Assembly: GCF_012641395.1 (NCBI RefSeq)
Contig: NZ_JABAIH010000003.1
Location: forward strand, 682,001 to 746,000
From: Rhizobium sp. P32RR-XVIII
GTDB lineage: Bacteria > Pseudomonadota > Alphaproteobacteria > Rhizobiales > Rhizobiaceae
Length of the DNA: 64,000 nt
Direction of reading: 5' to 3'
This document shows positions 43,599 through 54,103 of this stretch, in pieces. A program made the translations under genes and the position numbers. Under the pieces are notes generated by a model. It made no database searches. It was not told where the DNA came from and saw only the letters and a program-made list of their open reading frames with translations. Within the stretch, counting starts at the first letter, position 1. The number at the start of each line of letters is the position of its first letter.

Positions 43599-44543
43599 TC
43601 ACCCGGCCTTCCGGCCCGCATGCATCGCCGCTGCCAAGGGCGGGATGAAGCGAGCATCCTCGCCTTTTACGGTTTCGCGCAGGAACTCAATGACGGCGCG
43701 CACCCGCGGCGCCTGCTTCAGATCGCCGTGGCAGGTCACCCAGTAGCCGCGGCAGAGGTCCACTTCATCAGGCAAGACGCGCACGAGCTCCGGATAGCGG
43801 CTGGCAAAGAAATACGGCAGTACGCAAAGCCCTAGGCCATTTCGGGTTGCCGTCAGCTGCGCAAAGATGCTGGAACTCTGGAACCGCGGTTTGATGCGCG
43901 GATGCACGTCGCCGAGATAATCAAGTCCCGGCGCAAAGATCATCTCTTCGATATAGCCGATGAACGGATGATCGAGCAGATCGTCGCGGCAGGTAACGGG
44001 CGAGCTTTTGGCGAGATAGTCCCGCGAGCCGTAAACCTGCAGATGGTAATCCGTCAGCTTCTCGAAAAAATACGGCCCGCCCTTCGGTTCGTCCAGCACG
44101 ACGGAAAGGTCCGCTTCCTTGCGCGACAGCGACATGATCTGCTGGATCGTCACGAGTTCCAGCGAAAGGTGCGGATGAAGCGCGGCGAATTTCGGCAGCA
44201 CGCTGGCAAAGAAAAAGTTGGCAAAGCCTTCCGGCGCGCTGAGGCGCACGACGCCGCGCTGCGTCATGGAGCCTGCGGCAAGATCGGCCCGCAGACGTTC
44301 GGTTTCCTGCTCCATCTTTTCGGCGGTCTCCACGAATCGCGTGCCCATGGCAGTCAGCACGTAGCCGCGCGGGTTACGCTCGAAGAGCTTGACCTTCAAG
44401 GCAAATTCCAGCCGGTCGATGCGCCGGGAGACGGTGGCATGGCTAGTCCGCAGCTGTCTGGCCGCAGTCGAAAGCTGCCCTGTTCGAGCCACCGCTAGAA
44501 AAAACTGCAGATCGTCCCAAGTAAACTGCGGAGGATTGTTCAT
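43599..44543 (-). CDS. LysR-family regulator (GcvA-like)
   Basis: The 314-residue LysR protein has a longer N-terminus before the helix-turn-helix (FTWDDLQFFLAVARTGQLST, SHATVSRRIDRLEFALKVK) as in the GcvA/LysR-substrate branch. The effector domain holds RLSAPEGFANFFFASVLP. It is divergent from the ABC operon at 44787, across 243 bases, which makes it the natural candidate regulator of that operon. Confidence 0.88.
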   Translation of the reverse strand: MNNPPQFTWDDLQFFLAVARTGQLSTAARQLRTSHATVSRRIDRLEFALKVKLFERNPRGYVLTAMGTRFVETAEKMEQETERLRADLAAGSMTQRGVVRLSAPEGFANFFFASVLPKFAALHPHLSLELVTIQQIMSLSRKEADLSVVLDEPKGGPYFFEKLTDYHLQVYGSRDYLAKSSPVTCRDDLLDHPFIGYIEEMIFAPGLDYLGDVHPRIKPRFQSSSIFAQLTATRNGLGLCVLPYFFASRYPELVRVLPDEVDLCRGYWVTCHGDLKQAPRVRAVIEFLRETVKGEDARFIPPLAAAMHAGRKAG

Positions 44544-44786
44544 GCGGGTTCACGCGTCCATCTACGTCTTTGGTCTAATGCCTAGAGACCGGAAAGCAGC
44601 CGATGCACAGTTTCCGAGCGGCTCTGTGCAAAAACGAACAGATACTGTTTGGAATTAGTTGTAAACCGCCGGTTGCCTCATGCGGGAAATTCCGTGATCG
44701 TAGGCGCGGCGTCGGTTCGTTTGAGGAGAGCGGCTGGCCAATTTTGAACAGACTCGCGATCTGGCCATCTCTGGGAGGAGAGACTT
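44544..44786. promoter_or_regulatory. LysR / ABC-transporter divergent control region
   Basis: The 243-base gap includes an AT-richer part with CGAACAGATACTGTTTGG and a good site GGGAGGAGAGACTT before 44787. LysR sites of the T-N11-A form are likely but cannot be chosen reliably by eye. Confidence 0.4.
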
Positions 44787-45992
44787 ATGCGAAAGAATCT
44801 TATTGCGTCCGTTGCATTCCTGCTTGCAAGCAGCACAGCCGTGTTCGCCAATGGTGCGTCGGACGGGAAGGTGAAGATCGGCATTCTGAACGATCAGTCC
44901 GGTGTCTATGCAGACTTCGGCGGTAAGTCGTCCGTCGAGGCCGCCCAGATGGCGGTCGAGGATTTCGGCGGCAAGGTGCTCGACGTTCCGATCGAAATCA
45001 TCGATGCCGACCATCAGAACAAGCCGGACATCGCCTCGAACATCGCCCGCCAGTGGTACGACACCGAGCAGGTGGACGCGATCATGGAGTTGACGACCTC
45101 GTCGGTTGCCCTTGCGGTCCAGGCAATTGCGAAAGAGAAGAAGAAGATTGACATCGTCACAGGCGCTGCGACGACGGATCTTACCGGCAAGGCCTGTTCG
45201 CCCTACGGCTTCCACTGGGCCTATGACACGCATGCGCTGGCTGTCGGCACCGGTGGCGCGCTCGTCAAGCAGGGCGGCGACAGCTGGTTCTTCCTGACGG
45301 CGGACTATGCCTTCGGTTATTCGCTGGAACAGCAGACCTCCGATTTCGTCAAGGCGAACGGCGGCACGGTCGTCGGCTCCGTCAGGCATCCGCTTTCCAG
45401 CCAGGACTTCTCGTCTTTCCTGCTGCAGGCGCAGTCCTCTGGTGCCAAGGTCATCGGCCTCGCCAATGCCGGCCTCGATACGTCGAACGCCATCAAGCAG
45501 GCTGCCGAATTCGGCATCACGCAGGGCGGCCAGCATCTGGCGGCACTGCTCTTCACGCTGGCGGAGGTCCATGGCCTTGGCCTCGAGGCCGCTCAGGGCC
45601 TGACGCTGACGGAAGGCTACTATTGGGACCGCGACGACGAGAGCCGCGCCTTCGCAAAGAAGTTCTTCGACCGCACCGGCAAAATGCCGAACATGATCCA
45701 CACCGGCACCTATTCCGCCGTTCTTCAGTATCTGAAGGCGGTCCAGAAGGCCGGCACGGACGAGACCGAAGCTGTTGCCAAGCAGTTGCATGAAATGCCT
45801 GTCGATGACGTCTTCGGCCGCGGCGGCACCGTCGGACCGAACGGGCGCATGATCCACGACATGTACCTGCTGCAGGTCAAGAAGCCGGAAGAGAGCAAGC
45901 AGCCCTGGGATTACTTCAATGTTCTGGCCACCGTCCCCGGCAAGGAAGCCTATATCGACCCCGCCAAAAGCGGCTGCGATCTGGTAAAGTAA
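44787..45992 (+). CDS. ABC transporter substrate-binding protein (branched-chain amino acid/urea type)
   Basis: The 401-residue protein has a signal peptide (RKNLIASVAFLLASSTAVFA, cleavage after FA) and the LivJ-type fold: KIGILNDQSGVYADFGGKSS, IEIIDADHQNKPDIASNIAR, and FFLTADYAFGYSLEQQTSDF. It delivers its ligand to the permeases encoded downstream. The ligand is unknown; neighbouring GMC and hydroxyacid dehydrogenase genes suggest an alcohol or organic acid. Confidence 0.9.
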   Translation: MRKNLIASVAFLLASSTAVFANGASDGKVKIGILNDQSGVYADFGGKSSVEAAQMAVEDFGGKVLDVPIEIIDADHQNKPDIASNIARQWYDTEQVDAIMELTTSSVALAVQAIAKEKKKIDIVTGAATTDLTGKACSPYGFHWAYDTHALAVGTGGALVKQGGDSWFFLTADYAFGYSLEQQTSDFVKANGGTVVGSVRHPLSSQDFSSFLLQAQSSGAKVIGLANAGLDTSNAIKQAAEFGITQGGQHLAALLFTLAEVHGLGLEAAQGLTLTEGYYWDRDDESRAFAKKFFDRTGKMPNMIHTGTYSAVLQYLKAVQKAGTDETEAVAKQLHEMPVDDVFGRGGTVGPNGRMIHDMYLLQVKKPEESKQPWDYFNVLATVPGKEAYIDPAKSGCDLVK

Positions 45993-45996
45993 GCCT

Positions 45997-46779
45997 ATGG
46001 CGGTTTCCGCAACACAAACGAATGCGACGCCGCGGGTGGTGCTCTCCGCCCGCGGCCTTCGCCGGGACTTCGGCGGCTTCACGGCCGTCAAGAACGTCGA
46101 CCTCGATGTGCAGGATGCGAGCGTCCATGCGCTGATCGGGCCGAACGGCGCGGGCAAGACGACGGTTTTCAATCTCTTGACCAAATTCCAGCAGCCGACA
46201 GCCGGCACTATCATGCTGATGGGCACCGACATCACCAAGACGCCGCCGGACAAGGTGGCGCGGATGGGACTGGTGCGCTCGTTCCAGATTTCCGCGGTGT
46301 TTCCGCACCTGTCGGTGCTCGACAACGTGCGCGTCGCACTGCAGCGGCCCAACAACCTCTCGACGCAATTCTGGCGGCCGATGTCGTCGCTCGATCGGTT
46401 GAGCGACCGCGCCGAGCAATTGCTCGCGAGCGTCGGGCTCTCGAAGGAGCGTGATCACATAGCCGCGGATCTCTCCTACGGGCGCAAGCGCGTGCTGGAG
46501 ATCGCCACCACGCTTGCACTCGACCCGAAAGTGCTGCTGCTCGACGAGCCGATGGCAGGGATGGGCCAGGAGGATGTCAGCGTCGTTTCCGCCATCATCC
46601 GCGAGGTCGCCCGTGACCGGGCCGTATTGATGGTCGAGCACAATCTTTCCGTCGTCGCCAATATCTGCCAGCAGGTGACCGTGCTTCAGCGCGGCGAGAT
46701 ACTCGCCGAAGGCGACTATGCCACGGTCAGCAAGGACCCGCGCGTCCGCGAGGCCTATATGGGCACGGAGGATAGCTGA
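45997..46779 (+). CDS. ABC transporter ATPase, LivG type
   Basis: The 260-residue ATPase has Walker A GPNGAGKTT, Q-loop region LVRSFQIS, signature LSYGRKRVLEIA, and Walker B LLLDEPMAGMGQ, followed by the switch His in MVEHNLS. The LivG-type insertion is present. It starts 4 bases after the substrate-binding protein gene, and its stop overlaps the livF start. Confidence 0.93.
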   Translation: MAVSATQTNATPRVVLSARGLRRDFGGFTAVKNVDLDVQDASVHALIGPNGAGKTTVFNLLTKFQQPTAGTIMLMGTDITKTPPDKVARMGLVRSFQISAVFPHLSVLDNVRVALQRPNNLSTQFWRPMSSLDRLSDRAEQLLASVGLSKERDHIAADLSYGRKRVLEIATTLALDPKVLLLDEPMAGMGQEDVSVVSAIIREVARDRAVLMVEHNLSVVANICQQVTVLQRGEILAEGDYATVSKDPRVREAYMGTEDS

Positions 46780-47480
46780 TGGCGGCACTTCTGGAAGTTC
46801 GGGGCCTGAATGCCTGGTACGGCGAAAGCCACATCCTGCATGGCGTCGACATGCATGTCGGCGAAGGCGAGACGATCACCATCCTCGGACGCAACGGCGT
46901 CGGCAAAACAACCACGCTGCGGACCATCACCGGCATCGTTCGCGCCCGCAAGGGCAGGATCAGCTTTGGCGGAGCGGACATGATGCAGGTACCGCTGCAC
47001 AAGACGGCGCATAAAGGCATCGGCTTCGTGCCCGAGGAGCGCGGCATCTTCTCGACGCTCACTGTTTCCGAAAATCTGCTTTTGCCACCGGTCGTTGCCG
47101 AAGGCGGCATGACCGTCGATGAAATCTATGAGCTTTTTCCGAATCTTTACGAGCGTCGCGCCAGCTCCGGAACCAAGCTTTCCGGCGGCGAACAGCAGAT
47201 GCTGGCGATCGCCCGCATCTTGCGCACCGGCGTCAAAATGCTCTTGCTCGACGAGCCGACCGAGGGCCTGGCGCCCGTCATCGTCCAGCGTATCGGCGAG
47301 GTATTGCGGAAGCTGAAGGAGCGCGGGATGACGATCCTTCTCGTCGAGCAGAATTTCCGCTTTGCCAGCCGCATTGCCGACCGCTTCTATCTGATGGATC
47401 ATGGGCAGATGGTGTCCGAGTTCCCGGTCGGCGAACTGCCGCAGCGGATGGATACGCTGCACAGGGTTCTGGGGGTGTGA
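46779..47480 (+). CDS. ABC transporter ATPase, LivF type
   Basis: The 233-residue ATPase has Walker A GRNGVGKTTTLRTI, signature LSGGEQQMLAIARI, Walker B LLLDEPTEGLAP and switch His/Gln region LLVEQNFRFA. It pairs with the LivG-type ATPase at 45997. The start overlaps the previous stop by one base. Confidence 0.93.
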   Translation: MAALLEVRGLNAWYGESHILHGVDMHVGEGETITILGRNGVGKTTTLRTITGIVRARKGRISFGGADMMQVPLHKTAHKGIGFVPEERGIFSTLTVSENLLLPPVVAEGGMTVDEIYELFPNLYERRASSGTKLSGGEQQMLAIARILRTGVKMLLLDEPTEGLAPVIVQRIGEVLRKLKERGMTILLVEQNFRFASRIADRFYLMDHGQMVSEFPVGELPQRMDTLHRVLGV

Positions 47481-47484
47481 TGCC

Positions 47485-48372
47485 ATGACGATGATCTTCG
47501 GCATTCCCGTTCAGGCACTGCTTGGCCAGCTGCTGATCGGCCTGATAAACGGCTCTTTCTACGCCCTGCTCAGTCTCGGCCTGGCCATCATCTTCGGCCT
47601 GCTGCGCGTCATCAACTTTGCGCATGGTGCGCAATATATGCTGGGCGCCTTCGTCGCCTATCTGATGCTTGCTTACGGTGGCATCGGCTATTGGCCGGCG
47701 CTCATTCTGGCGCCTCTCGCCGTCGGCCTGTTCGGCGCAGTGGTGGAGCGTCTCTTCCTGCGGCGGCTCTACGATCTCGATCCGCTTTACGGCCTGCTTT
47801 TTACGTTCGGCATGGCGCTGGCGATCGAGGGGACGTTCCGCTACCTCTACGGCTCTTCGGGCCAGCCCTATGCGACCCCGACAGCCCTCGCAGGCGGAAT
47901 GAACCTCGGCTTCATGTTCCTGCCGATCTATCGTGGCTGGGTGGTCGTCATGTCGCTGGTGGTCTGCATCGGCACCTGGCTCCTGATCGAAAAGACCAAG
48001 CTCGGCGCCTATCTCCGGGCTGCGACGGAAAATACGGTTCTGGTGCAGGTTTTCGGCGTCAACGTACCGCTGCTTCTGACGCTAACCTATGCGCTCGGAG
48101 CCGGTCTCGCCGCCTTTGCCGGCGTGCTCGCGGCGCCGATCTACCAGGTCTCGCCGCTGATGGGATCGAACATCATCATCGTCGTTTTTGCCGTCGTTGT
48201 GGTCGGCGGCATGGGTTCGATCATGGGTGCGATCGTTACCGGCTATGTGCTGGGTATTGCGGAGGGCCTTACAAAGGTCTTCTATCCGGAAGCGTCGAAC
48301 ATCGTGGTCTTCGTGATCATGGCGATCGTGCTTCTCGTCAGGCCCGCGGGCCTCTTCGGCCGGGATGCGTAA
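47485..48372 (+). CDS. ABC transporter permease, LivH type
   Basis: Met at 47485 (TMIFGIPVQALLGQLLIGLI) is chosen over an open frame that runs on from the previous gene, giving 295 residues. The GSFYALLSLGLAIIFGLLRV and NFAHGAQYMLGAF motifs are typical of LivH, and there are about eight membrane segments with VVGGMGSIMGAIVTG near the end. It forms the channel with the LivM-type protein. Confidence 0.92.
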   Translation: MTMIFGIPVQALLGQLLIGLINGSFYALLSLGLAIIFGLLRVINFAHGAQYMLGAFVAYLMLAYGGIGYWPALILAPLAVGLFGAVVERLFLRRLYDLDPLYGLLFTFGMALAIEGTFRYLYGSSGQPYATPTALAGGMNLGFMFLPIYRGWVVVMSLVVCIGTWLLIEKTKLGAYLRAATENTVLVQVFGVNVPLLLTLTYALGAGLAAFAGVLAAPIYQVSPLMGSNIIIVVFAVVVVGGMGSIMGAIVTGYVLGIAEGLTKVFYPEASNIVVFVIMAIVLLVRPAGLFGRDA

Positions 48373-49363
48373 GATGACGGACATCACCGAAACCCTTCGA
48401 ACGGAAAAGAGTCGCACCGCGCTGTCAGTGCAGGCCGCCTTCCTTATCATCGGCCTGCTGCTTCTGCTGCTCGCGCCGTTCTTCTTCTATCCTATCTTCC
48501 TGATGAAGCTCCTGTGCTTCGCGCTCTTTGCCTGCGCCTTCAACCTGCTGCTCGGTTATACGGGTCTGCTCTCGTTCGGGCATGCCACCTTCTTCGGCGG
48601 CGCTGCCTATTTCACCGCCTATACGGTGAAGGCGTGGGGCTTTCCGCCTGAACTCGGCATATTGACGGGTGTGGCGGGGGCGGCCCTGCTCGGCCTCGTC
48701 ATAGGCTATCTCGCCATTCGCCGTCAGGGCATCTACTTTGCGATGATCACGCTGGCGCTCTCGCAGATGTTCTTCTTCTTCTGCCTGCAGGCGAAATTCA
48801 CCGAGGGCGAGGACGGCATCCAGTCCGTGCCGCGGGGACATCTCCTAGGATTTGTCGACCTCAACAATTCCACCAACATGTACTACTTCGTCCTGGCAGT
48901 GTTCCTCATCGGCATGGTGCTGATCTGGCGCTTCATCAACTCGCCTTTCGGCATGATCCTGAAATCGATCCGGGAAAACGAACAGCGGGCGGTCTCGCTC
49001 GGCTATTCCGTGGCTCGCTACAAGCTCGGTGCTTTCGTGATGTCGGCGGCCCTTGCCGGACTTGCAGGTGCCGTTAAGTCGCTGGTCTTCCAGTTCGCGA
49101 CGTTGACGGACGTCGCCTGGCAGATGTCGGGCGAGGTGATCCTGATGACGCTTCTCGGTGGCATCGGCACGATGATCGGGCCGATCTTCGGCGCAGGGCT
49201 CGTCGTGACGCTTCAGAACTATCTCGCGACATCGGAATTCCCGGTGACGATCATTACCGGCGTCGTCTTCATGATCTGCGTTCTGATCTTCCGCCGCGGC
49301 ATCGTTGGCGAATTTTATGCCTCGTGGCTGGGGCGCAAACTGGGTTTTGTATATCGCCGCTGA
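48365..49363 (+). CDS. ABC transporter permease, LivM type
   Basis: The 332-residue permease has [25 protein letters not shown] and [20 protein letters not shown], both LivM signatures. It overlaps the LivH stop by 8 bases if the first ATG is used; an ATG at 48374 just after the stop is an alternative. The last gene of the transporter, it ends 16 bases before the GMC gene. Confidence 0.92.
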   Translation: MRKMTDITETLRTEKSRTALSVQAAFLIIGLLLLLLAPFFFYPIFLMKLLCFALFACAFNLLLGYTGLLSFGHATFFGGAAYFTAYTVKAWGFPPELGILTGVAGAALLGLVIGYLAIRRQGIYFAMITLALSQMFFFFCLQAKFTEGEDGIQSVPRGHLLGFVDLNNSTNMYYFVLAVFLIGMVLIWRFINSPFGMILKSIRENEQRAVSLGYSVARYKLGAFVMSAALAGLAGAVKSLVFQFATLTDVAWQMSGEVILMTLLGGIGTMIGPIFGAGLVVTLQNYLATSEFPVTIITGVVFMICVLIFRRGIVGEFYASWLGRKLGFVYRR

Positions 49364-49379
49364 TGCGGCCGGTGACCGC

Positions 49380-50975
49380 ATGGATCGCTACGATTATATC
49401 ATCATTGGCGCAGGCAGCGCGGGCTGCGTGCTGGCGAACCGCCTGTCTGAGGATCGCAACAACCGTGTCCTGCTGCTCGAGGCAGGGGGAAGCGACAACT
49501 ACCACTGGATCCATATCCCGGTCGGCTATCTCTATTGCATCAACAATCCGCGCACAGACTGGTGCTTCACGACGGCGGCGGAAGAGGGACTGAATGGCCG
49601 TGCGCTCAGCTATCCTCGCGGCAAAGTGCTTGGCGGCTGCTCCTCCATCAACGGCATGATCTACATGCGCGGGCAGGCTCGCGATTACGACCTCTGGCGC
49701 CAGATGGGCTGCACCGGCTGGAGCTGGGACGACGTGCTCCCCTACTTCCGCAAATCGGAGGATCATTATCGCGGCGAAGACGAGATGCATGGGGCAGGTG
49801 GCGAATGGCGGGTGGAGAAAGCGCGGGTGCGCTGGGCGGTGCTCGATGCTTTTCAGCAGGCGGCAAAAGAAGCGGGCATTCCGGTTACGGAGGATTTCAA
49901 CCGCGGCAGCAATGAAGGCTCCGGCTATTTCGACGTCAACCAGCGCTCCGGCATCCGCTGGAACACGGCCAAGGCATTTCTCCGCCCGGCGACGAAACGC
50001 GACAATCTGACCGTTTTGACCAAGGCGCATGTACGGCGGTTGCTTATCGAGGAAGGTGCGATTTCCGGCGTCGAGTTCCAGCACGACGGCATGGCGAAGC
50101 GCATTTATGCCACTAAGGAAACAGTCCTTTCCGCCGGTTCGGTTGGTTCTCCGCATATCCTGGAGCTTTCCGGCATCGGTCGCGGCGAAGTGCTGAAGAG
50201 TGCCGGCATCGACGTCGTGACCGAGGCAAAGGGCGTCGGCGAAAACCTGCAGGATCATTTGCAACTGCGCCTTGCCTACAAGGTGACCGGCGTTCCGACG
50301 TTGAACGAGAAGGCGACGAAGTTGATCGGCAAGGCAGCGATCGGGCTTGAATATCTCATCCGCCGCTCGGGACCGATGTCGATGGCCCCGAGCCAGCTTG
50401 GCATCTTTACGCGCTCGGGACCTGACAAGGAGACACCTGACCTGCAATATCACGTGCAGCCGGTCTCGCTTGACAAGTTTGGCGACCCGGTTCACCCCTT
50501 TCCGGCGATCACTGCCAGCGTCTGCAACCTCAGGCCGGAAAGCCGCGGCTCCGTGCATATTGCGAGCCCGGATTTCGCCGCACAGCCGACGATTGCACCG
50601 AAATACCTCTCGACGGAGCGTGATCGCGACATAGCTGTTCGATCCATAAAGCTGACGCGGCGGATCGTTTCGCAGCCGTCCTTTGCGCGCTTCAAGCCGG
50701 AAGAATTTAAGCCCGGCCGCTCTTATCAGACGGAAGCCGATCTGGAGCGGGCGGCAGGCGAGATCGGCACGACGATCTTCCATCCGGTCGGCACCTGCCG
50801 GATGGGTGGAGACAGGGACAGCGTCGTCGATCCGCGGCTGAAGCTGCGCGCACTTGCCAAGCTCAGGATCGCCGATGCCTCGGTGATGCCGTCGATCACC
50901 TCGGGCAACACGAATTCTCCAACGATCATGATTGCCGAGAAAGCCGCGGCAATGATCCTGGAAGACAACAGATAG
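49380..50975 (+). CDS. GMC-family FAD oxidoreductase (choline dehydrogenase-like)
   Basis: Met at 49380 ([20 protein letters not shown]) gives 531 residues with the FAD motif at the very start. The GMC signatures are present: [36 protein letters not shown], and the C-terminal active site [11 protein letters not shown] with the conserved Asn region [10 protein letters not shown]. It oxidises an alcohol to an aldehyde with FAD. The ABC transporter operon directly upstream may import its substrate. Confidence 0.9.
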   Translation: MDRYDYIIIGAGSAGCVLANRLSEDRNNRVLLLEAGGSDNYHWIHIPVGYLYCINNPRTDWCFTTAAEEGLNGRALSYPRGKVLGGCSSINGMIYMRGQARDYDLWRQMGCTGWSWDDVLPYFRKSEDHYRGEDEMHGAGGEWRVEKARVRWAVLDAFQQAAKEAGIPVTEDFNRGSNEGSGYFDVNQRSGIRWNTAKAFLRPATKRDNLTVLTKAHVRRLLIEEGAISGVEFQHDGMAKRIYATKETVLSAGSVGSPHILELSGIGRGEVLKSAGIDVVTEAKGVGENLQDHLQLRLAYKVTGVPTLNEKATKLIGKAAIGLEYLIRRSGPMSMAPSQLGIFTRSGPDKETPDLQYHVQPVSLDKFGDPVHPFPAITASVCNLRPESRGSVHIASPDFAAQPTIAPKYLSTERDRDIAVRSIKLTRRIVSQPSFARFKPEEFKPGRSYQTEADLERAAGEIGTTIFHPVGTCRMGGDRDSVVDPRLKLRALAKLRIADASVMPSITSGNTNSPTIMIAEKAAAMILEDNR

Positions 50976-50984
50976 GAGGCCAGC

Positions 50985-51866
50985 ATGGCACGGATCGCAT
51001 TCATCGGGCTTGGCAATATGGGCGGGCCGATGGCGGCCAATCTCGTCAAGGCAGGACACGAAGTTATGGGCTTCGATCTCGCTGCCCCCGTGCTACAGGC
51101 CGCCGAAGAGACAGGCGTAAAGCCGGCAAGCCACATCAGCCAGGCCGTCATGGAGGCGGAGACCGTGGTAACGATGCTGCCGCAGGGCAAGCATGTGCTC
51201 ACCGCCTGGCCCGACATATTGAAGTCGGTTCCGGCCGGAACGCTGGTGATCGACTGCTCGACCATCGATGTCGAAAGTGCCCGCAAGGCGCATGAGATGG
51301 CCAAGGCCGCAGGCTGCCTCTCGCTTGACGCTCCCGTTTCGGGCGGAACGGGTGGGGCTACGGCGGGTACCTTGACGTTCATGGCGGGCGGTTCAGACGA
51401 GAGTTTCGCCAAGGCCAAGCCGATCCTTGAAAAGATGGGCAAGAAGATCGTCCACTGCGGCGAAGCCGGCGCAGGTCAGGCGGCGAAAATCTGCAACAAC
51501 ATGATCCTCGGCATTTCGATGATCGGCGTCTGCGAAGCTTTCGTGCTGGGGGAAAAGCTCGGTCTCTCGCATCAGGCGCTCTTTGACGTTGCCTCGACGT
51601 CGTCCGGCCAGTGCTGGTCGATCAATACCTATTGCCCGGTTCCGGGGCCGGTACCGACATCGCCGGCAAACAACGAGTACAAACCGGGATTTGCTGCCGC
51701 TCTGATGCTCAAGGATCTCCGGCTTTCGCAGGAGGCGGCACTTTCGAGTGGTGCGTCGACCCCGCTCGGGGCGGAAGCGGCGCAGCTTTACGCGCTCTTC
51801 GAAAAGCAGGGCAATGCCGGAAAGGACTTTTCCGCCATCATCGAGATGTTCCGGGAGCAGCGCTGA
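50985..51866 (+). CDS. 3-hydroxyisobutyrate dehydrogenase-type enzyme
   Basis: The 293-residue protein has RIAFIGLGNMGGPMAANLVK, DAPVSGGTGGATAGTLTFMAGG, and catalytic-Lys region GAGQAAKICNNM. These are the canonical motifs of 3-hydroxyisobutyrate dehydrogenase. AGGAGGCCAGC lies before the ATG, and it starts 9 bases after the GMC gene. It may act on 3-hydroxyisobutyrate from valine or on another beta-hydroxy acid made from the transported substrate. Confidence 0.9.
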   Translation: MARIAFIGLGNMGGPMAANLVKAGHEVMGFDLAAPVLQAAEETGVKPASHISQAVMEAETVVTMLPQGKHVLTAWPDILKSVPAGTLVIDCSTIDVESARKAHEMAKAAGCLSLDAPVSGGTGGATAGTLTFMAGGSDESFAKAKPILEKMGKKIVHCGEAGAGQAAKICNNMILGISMIGVCEAFVLGEKLGLSHQALFDVASTSSGQCWSINTYCPVPGPVPTSPANNEYKPGFAAALMLKDLRLSQEAALSSGASTPLGAEAAQLYALFEKQGNAGKDFSAIIEMFREQR

Positions 51867-52637
51867 CTATTTCGCAACAAGCGACAGATGCAAGCGTGCG
51901 GTATCGTTGAGCAAAATCTCGATGTCGCCTGGTGCGGCAAGTTCGATCGCGCCACAAAGCGTGCCGGTGGTGATCAGCGCCCCGGCCTTCAGCGAGTTTT
52001 CAGGGCGCAGCTTGTCGTTGGCGTAGTCGACGAGCCACGTCAGCACGTCGCCTTTCGGGTGCTGTGCAGGCGCATCGTAGATCGACTGGCCGTTGAAGGT
52101 GACTTTCAGCGGCGTTCCGCTGGCTGTGTCGATCAGCGACTTTGGCACGGTCGGGCCAAGCACGTAGCCGCTGTTGCCGAGGCGATCGGCGAGGAAGAGC
52201 AGGAAGGAAATCTTGCCACTTTCCTCGATGGCGGAGACCAGAAGTTCAGCACCGAGATGGGCCGTCGCCACTGCATCGGCGACTTCGGCACGGCTGTAAC
52301 CGCTGTTGCGGCGAACCGGTAGATCCGAGCCGAGACGGACAGCGATTTCCGCCTCAAACTTCATGCCCTTCGCCCACGGAATCTGCGCGCCGGAATCGGC
52401 TTCTGCGTAAGGGTGGAGCGGTGCCGTCACCGCTTGGCCATCGGGCGAAGCCGTCACTTTCCATGCGTTGCTGGCAATGGCCTCTTCGGCGGCGAGGAAA
52501 TTCTGCGCATCCATGGCGTGGCGCAGATCGGCGGGAAGCGCGAAATCGGCTGTCGGCGCTTGACCGCCCGCTTTGTGGAGGCCGTGAAGTCGAGCTGCGA
52601 GCGCACGCGGGTCGAAGGCCGCGTTTGAATCCGTCAT
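51867..52637 (-). CDS. 2-keto-4-pentenoate hydratase-like protein (fumarylacetoacetase family)
   Basis: The 256-residue protein has MKFEAEIAVRLGSDLP with the metal-binding Glu-x-Glu (E-A-E), LGAELLVSAIEESGK, and LKAGALITTGTLCGAIELAAPGD near the end. This is the MhpD/hydratase branch of the fumarylacetoacetase superfamily, which acts on 2-oxo-dienoates of aromatic meta-cleavage. It stands alone on the reverse strand between a forward operon and the rhamnose operon, with GGAGGAACCATC before its ATG. It could belong to the same catabolic theme as the LigJ-like genes. Confidence 0.82.
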   Translation of the reverse strand: MTDSNAAFDPRALAARLHGLHKAGGQAPTADFALPADLRHAMDAQNFLAAEEAIASNAWKVTASPDGQAVTAPLHPYAEADSGAQIPWAKGMKFEAEIAVRLGSDLPVRRNSGYSRAEVADAVATAHLGAELLVSAIEESGKISFLLFLADRLGNSGYVLGPTVPKSLIDTASGTPLKVTFNGQSIYDAPAQHPKGDVLTWLVDYANDKLRPENSLKAGALITTGTLCGAIELAAPGDIEILLNDTARLHLSLVAK

Positions 52638-52720
52638 GATGGTTCCTCCGCCTGGTTTCTTGAGCGGCCAACACTAGCCGCCTGCCTAAGATGGGATAAG
52701 GGGCGTGTATGGAAAGACTG

Positions 52721-54103
52721 CTATTCCATTGCTGCATGCCAAGCGCGTCGGTAGTCCTTCAGTCCGGTGATCACGGCTGGCGGAAAGCGTCTTTCAGAAC
52801 CGGGCGCCGGCATTATGCCGGTGAGCAACGAGGCTCCCTGGCTGGTGCCGGTCGAGCCGGGCAGGGCAACGACATCGCGACCTGTCAATGTTGCAAGGAT
52901 CTCGAGATAGGTCTCGTTCAACGCAAAAGGTCCTTCGACGATGACCGGCCCCACGGCGCCGATCAGGCCAAGGCAGGCCTCGCTCATCAAGCCAAGGTAG
53001 AGGCACATCGCGGCATAGCGCTCCGCGGCGCCTGCATCATCCGCATTCAGCCAGCGCTTCTCTCGGCCAGGAAACGGCCCGGAACCAGACGCCACGTTCG
53101 GGAGGAGCATCACGCCTTTTGAAATGGTTTCGCCGAGAGCCGCCTTGACATGTCCCAGGGGAATATTGCCGATTTCCGCGGAAAGAATCTCGAATTCGCG
53201 GCCGCCCATGAAGCGGGAGGATGGCACTGCACGCCCGTAGGCATCGACATTGGCAAGCGCATCGCGTGATGGGTCGAGACGGTCAAGATCGCCACCCACT
53301 CCGAAATTGATCACCCAGGTTCCGGTCGAGACCACCGCAAACGGCGCCTCGCGGGTGACGAGATGCGGCAGCAGCGAGGCGTTGGAATCATGGATACCGC
53401 AATAGACCGGGATGTCGGCAGGAAGGCCGATGCCGGCCGCGATCTCCGGCAGCACGGGGCCAAGTGCATCGAAGGCCGAGCGGATCGGCGCCATCAGATT
53501 GCGGATGCCGAGCGTGTCGACCAGCGAGGAATATTCGCCGCGCTTCGGATTCCAGAGATCGGTATGGCAGCCGAGCGACGTCACTTCGTTGGCCGCAACG
53601 CCGGTGAGCCGCGCGGCCCAATATTGCGGGTAGGTGAGGATGGTGGCCACCCTTGCGAATTCCGCGGGGAAGGCCGTCTTCTGATAGTGAAGCTGGGCAC
53701 CGACATTCAGCCCCATCGACTGGCGCGGCGAATAGGTTTCCTCGAAGGAAGGACGAAGGGCCGTATAGGCATCGCGGATGTCCTGCGGATATTCATGCTC
53801 GTAGTCGAGAACCGGCATGGCAAGCTTGCCATCCGGACCAAGCAGCGCCGCAGATGCGCCGTGGGTGGTGATCGAAATGGCGTCAAAACCCGGCTGCCTA
53901 GCGAAGCGCTGGAAGGCGTCGAGCGTGAACGACCAGAGCGCTTCCACGTCGTAGTGCGGGTAAGGGCCATCCTTGAGGACGGTATTCGCTATCTTCGCGA
54001 CGGCGATCTCGGCACCCGTTGCAGCGTCGAGAACGACGACCTTCGCATTGGTCTTGCCGATATCGAGAACGGCGATCCGGCGGTATCTTGGCGTCTCGCT
54101 CAT
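52721..54103 (-). CDS. rhaK: Rhamnose kinase (FGGY family)
   Basis: Met at 54103 ([21 protein letters not shown]) is the likely start because it overlaps the rhaU stop by 4 bases, giving 460 residues. The ATP-binding [16 protein letters not shown] and [12 protein letters not shown] segments mark an FGGY sugar kinase. In Rhizobium leguminosarum RhaK phosphorylates rhamnulose and is also needed for ABC uptake of rhamnose. It is the last gene of the reverse-strand operon. Confidence 0.88.
   Translation of the reverse strand: MSETPRYRRIAVLDIGKTNAKVVVLDAATGAEIAVAKIANTVLKDGPYPHYDVEALWSFTLDAFQRFARQPGFDAISITTHGASAALLGPDGKLAMPVLDYEHEYPQDIRDAYTALRPSFEETYSPRQSMGLNVGAQLHYQKTAFPAEFARVATILTYPQYWAARLTGVAANEVTSLGCHTDLWNPKRGEYSSLVDTLGIRNLMAPIRSAFDALGPVLPEIAAGIGLPADIPVYCGIHDSNASLLPHLVTREAPFAVVSTGTWVINFGVGGDLDRLDPSRDALANVDAYGRAVPSSRFMGGREFEILSAEIGNIPLGHVKAALGETISKGVMLLPNVASGSGPFPGREKRWLNADDAGAAERYAAMCLYLGLMSEACLGLIGAVGPVIVEGPFALNETYLEILATLTGRDVVALPGSTGTSQGASLLTGIMPAPGSERRFPPAVITGLKDYRRAWHAAME

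Noticed and set aside
49269..51059. A 596-codon reverse-strand frame opposite the GMC gene
   Set aside because: Antisense shadow of the GMC oxidoreductase and hydroxyacid dehydrogenase genes; no motifs and composition typical of an anti-frame.
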